Shown here one piece after another: positions 29,911 to 38,187 of a stretch of 43,661 bases of DNA. Source of the stretch: Roseburia sp. GTDB taxonomy: Bacteria; Bacillota; Clostridia; Oscillospirales; Ruminococcaceae. The DNA lies in assembly GCA_023666265.1 (NCBI GenBank), contig JAMPCH010000021.1, forward strand, positions 1 through 43,661, in the 5' to 3' direction. Under the pieces are notes generated by a model that was not told the origin of the DNA, did no database searches, and saw nothing but the letters and a program-made list of their open reading frames with translations. How positions within the stretch are numbered: position 1 is the first letter of the stretch; each line of letters begins with the position of its first letter. The position numbers were made by a program, and so were the translations under genes.

Positions 29911-30192
29911 ATGATTAAGTTAGATTTACAGTACTTCGCGCATAAAAAGGGAATGGGCTCGACGAAGAACGGACGCGACAGCGAGTCGAAGCGGCTCGGC
30001 GTTAAGCGCGCGGACGGTCAGTTCGTCCTCGCGGGGAATATCCTCGTAAGACAGCGCGGGACGCATATCCATCCCGGTAAAAACGTCATGAGAGGCTCGG
30101 ACGATACCTTGTTCGCCGTCGCCGACGGGACGGTCAGGTTCGAGCGCTTGGGGAAGGATCGCAAGCAGGTAAGCGTTTACGTTTCCGAGTAA
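29911..30192 (+). CDS. rpmA: Ribosomal protein L27 with cleavable N-terminal extension
   Basis: 93 residues. The N-terminus [14 protein letters not shown] carries the Firmicutes extension that Prp removes between F9 and A10, giving the mature end [18 protein letters not shown]27 reaches the peptidyl-transferase centre, so removal is needed for function. The rest ([23 protein letters not shown], shown here in short as [12 protein letters not shown]) is standard. Followed by a clear terminator. Confidence 0.97.
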   Translation: MIKLDLQYFAHKKGMGSTKNGRDSESKRLGVKRADGQFVLAGNILVRQRGTHIHPGKNVMRGSDDTLFAVADGTVRFERLGKDRKQVSVYVSE

Positions 30193-30196
30193 GAAT

Positions 30197-30229
30197 AAAA
30201 AGGCGGGAGCTTCACTTTCCGCCTTTTTT
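30197..30229 (+). terminator. Rho-independent terminator after rpmA
   Basis: 10-bp stem AAAAAGGCGG/CCGCCTTTTT with a 12-nt loop, ending in T6. It closes the rplU-prp-rpmA operon. Confidence 0.88.
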
Positions 30230-30282
30230 ATTTCAAGATCGGTTTTATGGAGAAAAAACGGGTAAAATAAGGGGGTTCGCCG

Positions 30283-31560
30283 ATGTTCGTCGATATAGTT
30301 AAAATTACGGTCAAAGCGGGGGACGGCGGGAACGGCGCGGTCTCTTTTCACCGCGAGAAGTATGTCAACGCCGGAGGTCCCGACGGCGGGAACGGCGGTA
30401 AGGGCGGGGACGTCGTCTTTCGGGCGAAGGACAGCCTCTCGACCCTCATCGACTTTCGCTATAAAAAGAAATACACCGCCGAGAACGGCGCGCCCGGCGC
30501 GGGAAAGCGAAGCTCGGGGAAGTCCGCGCCCGATACCGTGATCTATGTCCCGCGCGGGACGCTCGTCCGCGATACGGCGACGGGGCGCATTTTAGCCGAC
30601 CTCTCGGGCGACGATCCCGTGATCGTCGCCAAGGGCGGTAAGGGCGGGAAGGGGAATATGAACTTCGCGACCCCGACCCGCCAGATCCCGCGCTTCGCGA
30701 AGCCCGGCTATCCCGGGGAACAGTATGACCTCACCCTCGAGTTAAAGCTCCTCGCGGACGTGGGCTTGGTCGGCTTCCCGAATGTCGGGAAGTCGAGCCT
30801 CATCAGCGTCGTGAGCGCGGCGAAGCCCGAGATCGCGAACTATCACTTCACGACGATCACGCCCGTCCTCGGCGTGGTCAAGTTTGAGGAGAAGTCCTTC
30901 GTCATGGCGGATATCCCGGGGCTGATCGAGGGGGCGAGCGACGGCGCGGGTCTCGGTCACGCGTTTTTACGCCATGTCGAGCGCTGTCGCCTAATCCTCC
31001 ACATCGTCGACGTATCGGAGAGCGAGGGGCGCGACGCAGTCGACGATCTCATAAAGATCGAGCGCGAGCTTGAGCGTTTTTCCCCCGCGCTCGCGGAGCG
31101 ACCGCGTATGCTCGCGGCGAATAAGGCGGATCTCGCCTCGGCGGAACAGATCGAGCGCTTACGCGCCTACGCGGCGGAGCGCGAGATCCCGTTTTTCGTC
31201 GTCTCCGCCGCGACGACGGCGGGGACGCGCGAGCTCGTCGCGGCGGTCGCCGCGCGGCTCGATACGCTCCCGCCGATGCTCCGATATGAGCCGGAGCCGC
31301 CGACCCTCGCCGAGCTCGATAAGATCGAGAAGGAGAAACGCGCCTTCACCGTTAAAAAGGCGGACGCGCATTACTTCCTCGTGGACGCGCCGTGGCTCGC
31401 GCCGATCTTAAGCTCGGTCAATATGGAGGATTACGAGAGCCTCCAGTATTTCCAGCGCGTCCTACGCGGGAGCGGGATCATCGACGCGCTCGAGGCGGCG
31501 GGGATCGAGGAAAAGGACACCGTCGCGATCTTTGACTTTGAGTTCGACTATGTGCGATAA
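30283..31560 (+). CDS. obgE: GTPase Obg (CgtA)
   Basis: 425 residues. Essential GTPase that binds the 50S subunit and links assembly to growth and stress. Glycine-rich Obg fold at 1-158 (GGPDGGNGGKGGDVVF), G domain from about 159 with GFPNVGKSSL (G1), the later DIPGLIEGAS (G3) and NKAD (G4), and a C-terminal OCT domain (about 345-425), the Firmicutes form. ATG 30283 follows TAAGGGGG. It has its own transcription unit or reads through from the rpmA operon. Confidence 0.97.
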   Translation: MFVDIVKITVKAGDGGNGAVSFHREKYVNAGGPDGGNGGKGGDVVFRAKDSLSTLIDFRYKKKYTAENGAPGAGKRSSGKSAPDTVIYVPRGTLVRDTATGRILADLSGDDPVIVAKGGKGGKGNMNFATPTRQIPRFAKPGYPGEQYDLTLELKLLADVGLVGFPNVGKSSLISVVSAAKPEIANYHFTTITPVLGVVKFEEKSFVMADIPGLIEGASDGAGLGHAFLRHVERCRLILHIVDVSESEGRDAVDDLIKIERELERFSPALAERPRMLAANKADLASAEQIERLRAYAAEREIPFFVVSAATTAGTRELVAAVAARLDTLPPMLRYEPEPPTLAELDKIEKEKRAFTVKKADAHYFLVDAPWLAPILSSVNMEDYESLQYFQRVLRGSGIIDALEAAGIEEKDTVAIFDFEFDYVR

Positions 31561-31657
31561 AGAAGGGGTGAGCGGAGCGGCACGCCTTCCCAAAAAATAA
31601 AGAATATTTCTTTTTGAGAATTTTGTCCCCGGGGGACGAAAAATTTCGTTTCCTATT

Positions 31658-32065
31658 ATGGAGGAACCAAGATCGGAACTTATGGAAGCAATGACAAAAG
31701 CGGAGGCGAAGCGGCTCAGCCCCGCGACGCTCGCCTTTTACGGCGACTGTGTTTATGAGCGGCTCGTCCGTCGGCGGGTCGTCGCGGCGGGGAGTCGCCC
31801 CTCAAACGAGCTTCATAAAGCCTCGGTCGAGCGGGTACGCGCGTCTTTTCAGTCCGTCGCCTTTGACCGCCTCCTTCCCCTTTTGAGCGAGGAGGAGCGC
31901 GATATTTTAAAGCGCGGGCGGAATACGACGGGGCTTAACGCGCCGCGCTCGAGTAACTCCGCCGAATATCACCGCGCGACGGCGGTCGAGGCGCTTTTCG
32001 GCTATCTCGATCTCGTCGGCGAAACGGCGCGGCTCGAGACGCTTTTTAACGCAATTTATGAGTAA
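31658..32065 (+). CDS. mrnC: Mini-ribonuclease III
   Basis: 135 residues as drawn. RNase III catalytic domain without a double-stranded RNA-binding domain; in Bacillus it matures 23S rRNA. Seen: LSPATLAFYGDCVYERLVRR (about 20-39), the E/D-rich LLSEEERDILKRGRN, and the closing VEALFGYLDLVG. The start is uncertain: ATG 31658 has no ribosome-binding site before it (GGAGGAA lies just after it), and ATG 31682 or 31691 in the same frame are possible, giving 127 or 124 residues. The downstream gene begins 13 nt after its stop. Confidence 0.9.
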   Translation: MEEPRSELMEAMTKAEAKRLSPATLAFYGDCVYERLVRRRVVAAGSRPSNELHKASVERVRASFQSVAFDRLLPLLSEEERDILKRGRNTTGLNAPRSSNSAEYHRATAVEALFGYLDLVGETARLETLFNAIYE

Positions 32066-32078
32066 AGGAGATCACTCG

Positions 32079-32981
32079 GTGAAAAAACGACTGGCGGACG
32101 TCGTCCTGATCCTGATCGGGGCGATCCTTTACGCGGCGGGGATCAACTGTTTCACCGCGCCGAACGACATCGCGCCGGGCGGGGTCGGCGGTCTCGCGAC
32201 CGTGATCAGCTCGCTCTCGGGCGGGGCGCTCAGTATCGGTCTGATCTTTGGGCTGATGAATATCCCGCTCGTGATCGCGGGCTTTCTCCGCCTCGGGCGA
32301 CCGCTCATGCTGAGGACGCTGATCGCCGTGGCGGTCACGTCGGTCTGTACCGACGCGCTGAGCTTTCTCTTCCCCGCTTATGTCGGCGATCGGATCATCG
32401 CCGCCGTCTTTGGCGGCGTCCTGATCGGCGCGGGACTCGGGACGGTCTATCTACGCGACGGGACGACGGGCGGGACGGACATCGTCAATAAGCTGATCCA
32501 ACAGGTCAAGCCCCATTTGAGCCTCGGGACGATCATGATGGCGACCGACGCTTGCGTTGTCCTCGTCTCGATCCTCGTTTACGGGAATCTCGAGTCGGGT
32601 CTTTACGCGATCATCGCGATCTTCGTCAGCTCGCGGGTGATGGATCTCCTCCTCTACGGCGGACGCGGGGGTAAGGCGCTCTTGATCTTCTCGGAGAGGG
32701 CGGACGAGATCGGCGAGGCGATCATCGACGATATTTCGCGCGGGGCGACCTATCTAAAGGGGACGGGCGTATACTCGGGGACGGATAAAAACATCATCTG
32801 CTGCGCCGTCCAAAAAAACGAATACGCCAAGCTCAAGCGGATCGTGAAGGAGATCGACGAGCGTGCCTTCCTTATCACCGTGACGGCGGACGAGATCCTC
32901 GGGAAGGGCTTTCGCGAGATCGACGCGGGCGAACCCGGGGGTAAGAAAAAGGCGAAAAGCCCCAAAAATCCCGATCGATAA
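32079..32981 (+). CDS. YitT family membrane protein
   Basis: 300 residues with about five membrane segments (1-210) and a C-terminal cytoplasmic DUF2179 domain (about 215-285: LLIFSERADEIGEAIIDDIS). The start FTAPNDIAPGGVGGLATVIS and the DGTTGGTDIVNKLI phrase are typical of YitT proteins, whose transport role is not settled. I chose GTG 32079, 8 nt after AAAGGAG; the longer in-frame ATG at 32058 overlaps the stop of mrnC and lacks a site of its own. Confidence 0.9.
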   Translation: MKKRLADVVLILIGAILYAAGINCFTAPNDIAPGGVGGLATVISSLSGGALSIGLIFGLMNIPLVIAGFLRLGRPLMLRTLIAVAVTSVCTDALSFLFPAYVGDRIIAAVFGGVLIGAGLGTVYLRDGTTGGTDIVNKLIQQVKPHLSLGTIMMATDACVVLVSILVYGNLESGLYAIIAIFVSSRVMDLLLYGGRGGKALLIFSERADEIGEAIIDDISRGATYLKGTGVYSGTDKNIICCAVQKNEYAKLKRIVKEIDERAFLITVTADEILGKGFREIDAGEPGGKKKAKSPKNPDR

Positions 32982-33031
32982 AAGCTTCCTCCCAAAGAAC
33001 GAAAATATGCTTTAATCTTTTAGAGCAGGCG

Positions 33032-33058
33032 CGGATACCCGCGATTTTCGTTTAAACA
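33032..33058 (+). terminator. Possible terminator after the YitT gene
   Basis: CGCGG-ATAC-CCGCG stem followed by ATTTTCGTTT. Short stem, weak T tract. Confidence 0.4.
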
Positions 33059-33075
33059 GGAAAGGAACACGAAAA

Positions 33076-34833
33076 ATGAAACAGATGTCAGCGAAATTCA
33101 CAAAAGCGAAAAAGAAGCTCTTATTTACCGCGCTCGCGGTCGTTATGATCGTGACCTCGCTCGTTATCCCCGTTTATGCCGATAACGAGACGGCGGAGCG
33201 CTATGACGCGCGAATGAGTACGCTCACCGCGCTTTTAGCGGAGGATCAAAAGACCCTCGCCGCCGTCGAGGAGCTGGGGAAGGCGATCGCCTTCCTCTCG
33301 GTGTCGGACGGCGAGAGCCGCGCGACGACGGTCTATGCGTCGGGAAATCGGCTCGAGACCGCGCTCGAACGCGTCCTCGTAAGGGCGAAATACACCGGGA
33401 TCGAGCCGAAATGGCTCAAGCTCGACGTTGTCACCTCAATCGAGGAAAAGTCCTACGCCGAGTTTCGCGATTATTACGCCGAGGGGCGGCGCGGCGGCTC
33501 GCTCAGGAAGGGGATCGCGTTCAACGATTACTTCGGGCGGGCGATCCTCGAGTCCGAACTCAACAGCGGGGGATACTTCTCCTATGAGACGGGCGAGCTG
33601 GATCTAAAGGCGATCAATACATATTTTAAGGCGAACCATAAAAAGCTCCTCGATCGGATCCCCGAGACGATCTGGCTTTTTGAGACAAAGGGCTACTTCA
33701 CCGACGGCGAGGCGTATCCCCTCTTAAACGGGAAGAACAACACCAAGGCGCGGCGCGACTACGCGACCGACCCCGAGGGGCTAACGGAGCTGATGAAGAT
33801 GTCGTCGGCGTATCTCGGCGGACTGGTCGGCGAGGACGGACGCTTTATCTACGGCTATTACCCGATCGCGAATACCGAGATCGAGGGGTACAGTATCATT
33901 CGCCACGCGGGTACGGTCTGGAACATGGTCTTACAATACGACGTGACGCGCGACCCGACGCTCCTTAAAGCGATCGACCGCGCGATGGGGTATCTCCTGA
34001 CCCAGTTACAGTATAAGGATCAAAAGACAGCCTTCCTCGTAAGCGGGAACGAGCTCAACATCGGCGGGAACGGGATCACCCTCCTCGCCCTCACGAGCTA
34101 CGCCGAGATCGTCGGGACGGATCGCTATAACGCCGAGATCGAAGCGCTCGCCAACGGCGTGCTGTATATGCAGAAGGCGGACGGGAGCTTTACCCACGCG
34201 ATGCGGGCGGACGATTACACCGTTTCGCGCGATTATATCATCGTCTTTTTTGACGGCGAAGCGATGTATGGGATGTTAAAGGCTTACGGCGTTCTCGGGA
34301 AGTCGAAATATCTTAACGGCGCGAAAAAAGCGGCGGACTATTTTATCGCGAATAACTATGAGGAACAGCACAGCCACTGGATCGCCTACGGCTTTAACGA
34401 GTTGACGAAATACGCCCCGCTCGAGAAGTACTTCGCTTTTGGGCTGAGGAATGTCTCGACGGACGACTATCTGACCTCCGTGAGAAAGACGAAGAGCGGC
34501 TCGCCGACACGCGCCGAGACGATGGGCGCGGCGTTTGAGCTATACGACCGCCTTGTCGAGAGCGGGATCGAATGCGACGAGCTGGCGAATTTCAACGCGG
34601 CGGGTCTGATCGAGGCTTTCGAGGCGCGGATCGACTATGGGCTGAATTATTTTATGTTTCCCGAGTACGCGATGTACTTCGCCAACCCGACGACCGTCTT
34701 GGGCAGCTTCGCGATCCGCGAGGATCTTTTCCGTATCCGGATCGACGATATCCAGCATTTTATGGGCGGGTATTATCTTTATTATAAAAATTACGACCGG
34801 GTACAGCAATATAAGGAAAACAACGCGCAATAA
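33076..34833 (+). CDS. Secreted protein with a predicted all-helical (alpha/alpha toroid-like) domain
   Basis: 585 residues. A signal peptide covers about 1-35 (basic start, hydrophobic 15-33, end PVYA). The body has repeated helical pairs with phrases such as IIRHAGTVWNMVLQYDVT, AIDRAMGYLLTQL and NGITLLALTSYAEIVG; these resemble the helical-barrel proteins found among glycoside hydrolases and uronyl epimerase-like proteins. I do not see a catalytic motif that would fix the family. ATG 33076 with AAAGGAAC upstream. Stands alone between yitT-like and yebC-like genes. Confidence 0.6.
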   Translation: MKQMSAKFTKAKKKLLFTALAVVMIVTSLVIPVYADNETAERYDARMSTLTALLAEDQKTLAAVEELGKAIAFLSVSDGESRATTVYASGNRLETALERVLVRAKYTGIEPKWLKLDVVTSIEEKSYAEFRDYYAEGRRGGSLRKGIAFNDYFGRAILESELNSGGYFSYETGELDLKAINTYFKANHKKLLDRIPETIWLFETKGYFTDGEAYPLLNGKNNTKARRDYATDPEGLTELMKMSSAYLGGLVGEDGRFIYGYYPIANTEIEGYSIIRHAGTVWNMVLQYDVTRDPTLLKAIDRAMGYLLTQLQYKDQKTAFLVSGNELNIGGNGITLLALTSYAEIVGTDRYNAEIEALANGVLYMQKADGSFTHAMRADDYTVSRDYIIVFFDGEAMYGMLKAYGVLGKSKYLNGAKKAADYFIANNYEEQHSHWIAYGFNELTKYAPLEKYFAFGLRNVSTDDYLTSVRKTKSGSPTRAETMGAAFELYDRLVESGIECDELANFNAAGLIEAFEARIDYGLNYFMFPEYAMYFANPTTVLGSFAIREDLFRIRIDDIQHFMGGYYLYYKNYDRVQQYKENNAQ

Positions 34834-34920
34834 CCGCCCGCTTCCACGCCTTCCCTAAATTTGATTTATTTTGAGAAGGCGCGGAGAGGGCGAGAATAAC
34901 AAAAGTAAAGGAGACTAACT

Positions 34921-35649
34921 ATGTCGGGACATTCAAAATGGAGCACCATCAAGCGGAAAAAGGGCGAAAAGGACGGCGCGCGCGCCAAGATCTTCACAAA
35001 GGTGAGCCGTGAGATCATCGTCGCGGTCAAGGAGGGCGGCGGCGACCCGAGCTCTAACTCAAAGCTCGCCCAGCTCATCCAAAAGGCGAAGGCGAACAAC
35101 ATTCCGAACGATAACATCGACCGCCTCATCAAAAAGGCGAGCGGCGACGGCGAAAAGAATAACTATGAGACCTGTGTCTATGAGGGCTACGGACCGAACG
35201 GGGTCGCCGTCATCGTCGAATGTCTCACCGATAACCGAAACCGTACCGCCGGCGAGATCCGCCATTATTTCGATAAGTTCGGCGGAAATCTCGGGACGTC
35301 GGGCTGTGTCTCCTTCCTCTTCTCCGAGAAGGGGGTCGTCGTCCTCGATAACGAGGACGGCGCGATCGACGAGGATAAGGCGATGGAGGATATCCTTGAG
35401 GCGGGCGGCGACGATTTCTCATTTGACGACGGTCTCGTCGAGATCGTGACCGACCCCGCGAGCGTCGCCGAGGTCGGGAACGCCCTCGCCGCGAAGGGCT
35501 ATACCGTCCTCTCCGCCGAGGCGGCGCAAGTCCCCTCGACCTATACCGCCCTCACCGACGAGGAGCATATCAAAAAAATGGGTCTCCTTCTTGACGCGCT
35601 CGACGATAACGACGACGTCCAAAACGTCTACCATAATTGGGAAGAGTGA
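34921..35649 (+). CDS. YebC/PmpR-family regulatory protein
   Basis: 242 residues, full length. Opens MSGHSKWSTIKRKKGEKDG, the family signature, with FTKVSREIIVAVKEGG and GYGPNGVAVIVECLTDNRNR. Family members are reported as transcriptional regulators and, more recently, as factors for translation of proline-rich stretches. Preceded by AAAGGAGA. Followed by repeat copy 4. Confidence 0.95.
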   Translation: MSGHSKWSTIKRKKGEKDGARAKIFTKVSREIIVAVKEGGGDPSSNSKLAQLIQKAKANNIPNDNIDRLIKKASGDGEKNNYETCVYEGYGPNGVAVIVECLTDNRNRTAGEIRHYFDKFGGNLGTSGCVSFLFSEKGVVVLDNEDGAIDEDKAMEDILEAGGDDFSFDDGLVEIVTDPASVAEVGNALAAKGYTVLSAEAAQVPSTYTALTDEEHIKKMGLLLDALDDNDDVQNVYHNWEE

Positions 35650-36199
35650 TTTTTTGAGATTTATTTGAGAGAGAATTTTTGAGAGAATTATAAGAGAAAA
35701 AATATATTTAGCGGGGGACGCTGTCCCGCAAGCAGGATGCTTGCAGGTGAACGCCCCAAGCGCCGCACGGACGCGGCGCAAACAAAGCGTTCACCGAGAC
35801 CCGTCTGTAACCCTTTGAAAAGGGTTGACCTAAACTTTAATAATCTTATTTCAATCTTTAAATAGATTGAACCATTTCTTCTATTCGTCAATTTTGGCGA
35901 TACTGTTTATTCGTAAACCGACAAAACACGGAAGCCTGTACGATTACGCAAGCACCTGATCTTGCCTAATCGTACAGACTTTTTGTTTTCATAAAACAAA
36001 ATAAAGCAATATTAAAAGTTTAGGTCAAGCCTTTTCAAAGGCTTGCGGGAGTCCGAGGGCAGAGCCCTCGGTCATATATATTTTTCTCTTTAAATTTTCT
36101 TTTATTTCTCTTAAAATTCTCTCAAAAAGTCTCTTCAAAAATCCGATCCGTCGTTTTTACCAAAAAAATCGGTCGTTTTTCGGTGAAGATTAGAAAAAA
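35650..36199 (+). repeat. Mosaic palindromic intergenic repeat, copy 4
   Basis: Fills the gap between the yebC-like gene and typA. GAGA-rich left end, the 50-nt palindrome (35746-35795), an inverted 29-nt-module relative (about 35808-35840), an internal hairpin (CTGTACGATTA/TAATCGTACAG near 35936-35980, followed by T5), the 29-nt shared module (36018-36046) and a TCTC-rich right end. The left half matches the reverse complement of the right half of copy 3. The right boundary is approximate. Confidence 0.85.
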
Positions 36200-36205
36200 A
36201 CGGGA

Positions 36206-36234
36206 TTTCCTTTCGTCCGAAACGGGTGTATAAT
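36206..36234 (+). promoter_or_regulatory. Promoter of typA
   Basis: -10 consensus TATAAT (36229-36234) with a 17-bp spacer to a weak -35 TTTCCT (36206-36211). It sits just after repeat copy 4. Transcription starting near 36241 rules out the longer reading of typA. Confidence 0.6.
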
Positions 36235-36276
36235 AAATAGTTGTGTAAAACGAACAGGAAAGGAACGAAAAAAGGC

Positions 36277-38103
36277 TTGAAAAGAGAAGATCTAAGAAAC
36301 ATCGCGATCATCGCCCACGTCGACCACGGTAAGACCACGCTCGTCGACGAAATGTTAAAGCAGGGGGGCGTCTACCGCGAAAATCAGGCGGTCGTTGAGC
36401 GCGTCATGGACAACAACGCGCTCGAGCGCGAGCGCGGGATCACCATTCTCGCGAAGAACACTGCCGTAAGGTATAACGGCGTAAAGATCAACATTGTCGA
36501 TACCCCCGGTCACGCGGATTTCTCGGGCGAGGTCGAGCGCATTTTAAAAATGGTGAACGGGGTACTCCTCCTTGTCGACAGCTTTGAGGGGACGATGCCC
36601 CAAACGCGCTTTGTTTTAGAGAAGGCGCTCGAGCTCGGGCATAAGGTGATCGTCGTCGTCAATAAGACCGACCGTCCCGACGCGCGCCCCTCCGAGGTGG
36701 TCGACGAGGTGCTGGAGCTGTTGCTCGACCTCGACGCCACGGAGGAACAGCTCGAGAGCCCGGTCGTATTCTGTTCGGGGCGAAACGGGACAGCATCCTA
36801 CTCCCCCGACGTCCCGGGGACGGACTTTGTCCCGCTCTTTGATAAGATCCTCGAGCATATCCCCGCGCCCGAGGGCGACGAGGACGGGGAGCTTCAGGTC
36901 CTCGTCTCGTCGATCGACTATAACGACTATGTCGGGCGGATCGCGGTCGGGCGCGTCGAGCGCGGCGTGATCCGCCAAAATCAAGAGGTCACGGTCTGTG
37001 ACTATCACGGGGCGGTCACGCCCTTTCGCGCGAAGATCGTGAGTCTCTACGCCTTTGAGGGACTGGAAAAAACGCCCGTGACCGAGGCGCGGGTGGGGGA
37101 CATCGTCTGCTTCTCGGGGATCGAGGGCGTTACGATCGGTCAGACGATCTGTTCGCCGAACGCGGTCGAGCCGCTCCCCTTCGTTAAGATCAGCGAGCCG
37201 ACGGTCGAGATGACCTTCGCCGTGAACGACAGCCCCTTCGCGGGGCGGGAGGGGAAGTTCGTCACCTCGCGCCAGATCCGCGAGCGGCTCGAGCGCGAGC
37301 TTTTAAAGGACGTCTCCCTCCGCGTGAAGGAGAGCGAGGTTCGCGACGCTTACGACGTCGCGGGTCGCGGGGAAATGCATCTCTCGATCTTGATCGAGAC
37401 GATGCGGCGCGAGGGGTATGAGATGTCGGTGAGTACGCCGCGCGTCCTCTTTAAAGAGATCGACGGGGTAAAATGCGAGCCGATGGAGCGGCTCGTTATC
37501 GACGTCCCCGAGAGCGCCGTCGGCGCGGTCATGGAAAAAATGGGAGTACGTAAAGCCGAGCTTCTCGAGATGAACCCCGTCGGGTCGCGGACGAGGCTCG
37601 AGTTTAAGATCCCCTCGCGCGGCTTATTCGGCTATCGGAGCGAGTTTTTGACCGACACAAAGGGCGAGGGCGTATTAAACACCGTCTTTATGGGCTATGA
37701 GCCGTATATCGGCGAGATCCCCGTTCGGACGAACGGCTCGCTCGTCGCCTTTGAGACGGGGACGGCGAGCGGCTATGGGCTGTGGAATTCCCAAGAGCGC
37801 GGCGCACTTTTTATCGGGGCGGGGGTCGAGGTCTATGAGGGGATGATCGTCGGGGTATCGCCCAAGGCGGGCGACATCAACGTCAACGTCTGTAAGAAAA
37901 AACACCTCACGAATACCCGCGCGAGCGGGAGCGACGAGGCGCTCCGCCTGATCCCCCCACGCCACATGAGCCTAGAGGAAAGCCTCGAGTTTATCTCGGA
38001 CGACGAGCTCGTCGAGGTCACGCCAAAAAATATCCGCCTTCGTAAGCGTATCCTCGACCACGAGAACCGCGCCAAGGACGAGGCGAGACGTAAGGGAAAA
38101 TAA
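36277..38103 (+). CDS. typA: Translational GTPase TypA/BipA
   Basis: 608 residues, the usual length. Ribosome-binding GTPase used in stress adaptation and 50S assembly. G1 AHVDHGKTT (13-21), RERGITI (G2 region), [11 protein letters not shown] (G3), [10 protein letters not shown] (G4), then domains typical of elongation-factor GTPases and the BipA-specific C-terminus with [20 protein letters not shown]. The start is TTG 36277 (AGGAAAGGA upstream); the frame begins earlier at 36241 but that lies at the transcription start. Convergent with the diguanylate cyclase gene. Confidence 0.95.
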   Translation: MKREDLRNIAIIAHVDHGKTTLVDEMLKQGGVYRENQAVVERVMDNNALERERGITILAKNTAVRYNGVKINIVDTPGHADFSGEVERILKMVNGVLLLVDSFEGTMPQTRFVLEKALELGHKVIVVVNKTDRPDARPSEVVDEVLELLLDLDATEEQLESPVVFCSGRNGTASYSPDVPGTDFVPLFDKILEHIPAPEGDEDGELQVLVSSIDYNDYVGRIAVGRVERGVIRQNQEVTVCDYHGAVTPFRAKIVSLYAFEGLEKTPVTEARVGDIVCFSGIEGVTIGQTICSPNAVEPLPFVKISEPTVEMTFAVNDSPFAGREGKFVTSRQIRERLERELLKDVSLRVKESEVRDAYDVAGRGEMHLSILIETMRREGYEMSVSTPRVLFKEIDGVKCEPMERLVIDVPESAVGAVMEKMGVRKAELLEMNPVGSRTRLEFKIPSRGLFGYRSEFLTDTKGEGVLNTVFMGYEPYIGEIPVRTNGSLVAFETGTASGYGLWNSQERGALFIGAGVEVYEGMIVGVSPKAGDINVNVCKKKHLTNTRASGSDEALRLIPPRHMSLEESLEFISDDELVEVTPKNIRLRKRILDHENRAKDEARRKGK

Positions 38104-38109
38104 GTCGAT

Positions 38110-38172
38110 ATAAATATTTTAGGGCAGGCGTACAGACCCGAGGGGTCGTACTCCTGCCCTAAAATATTTTTA
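38110..38172. terminator. Bidirectional terminator between typA and the diguanylate cyclase gene
   Basis: Long imperfect stem TTTTAGGGCAGG...CCTGCCCTAAAA with further pairing of GTAC and GACCC/GGGTC inside; A/T-rich on both sides, so it can stop both convergent transcripts. Confidence 0.75.
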
Positions 38173-38187
38173 AAAGAAAGGTTTGCT

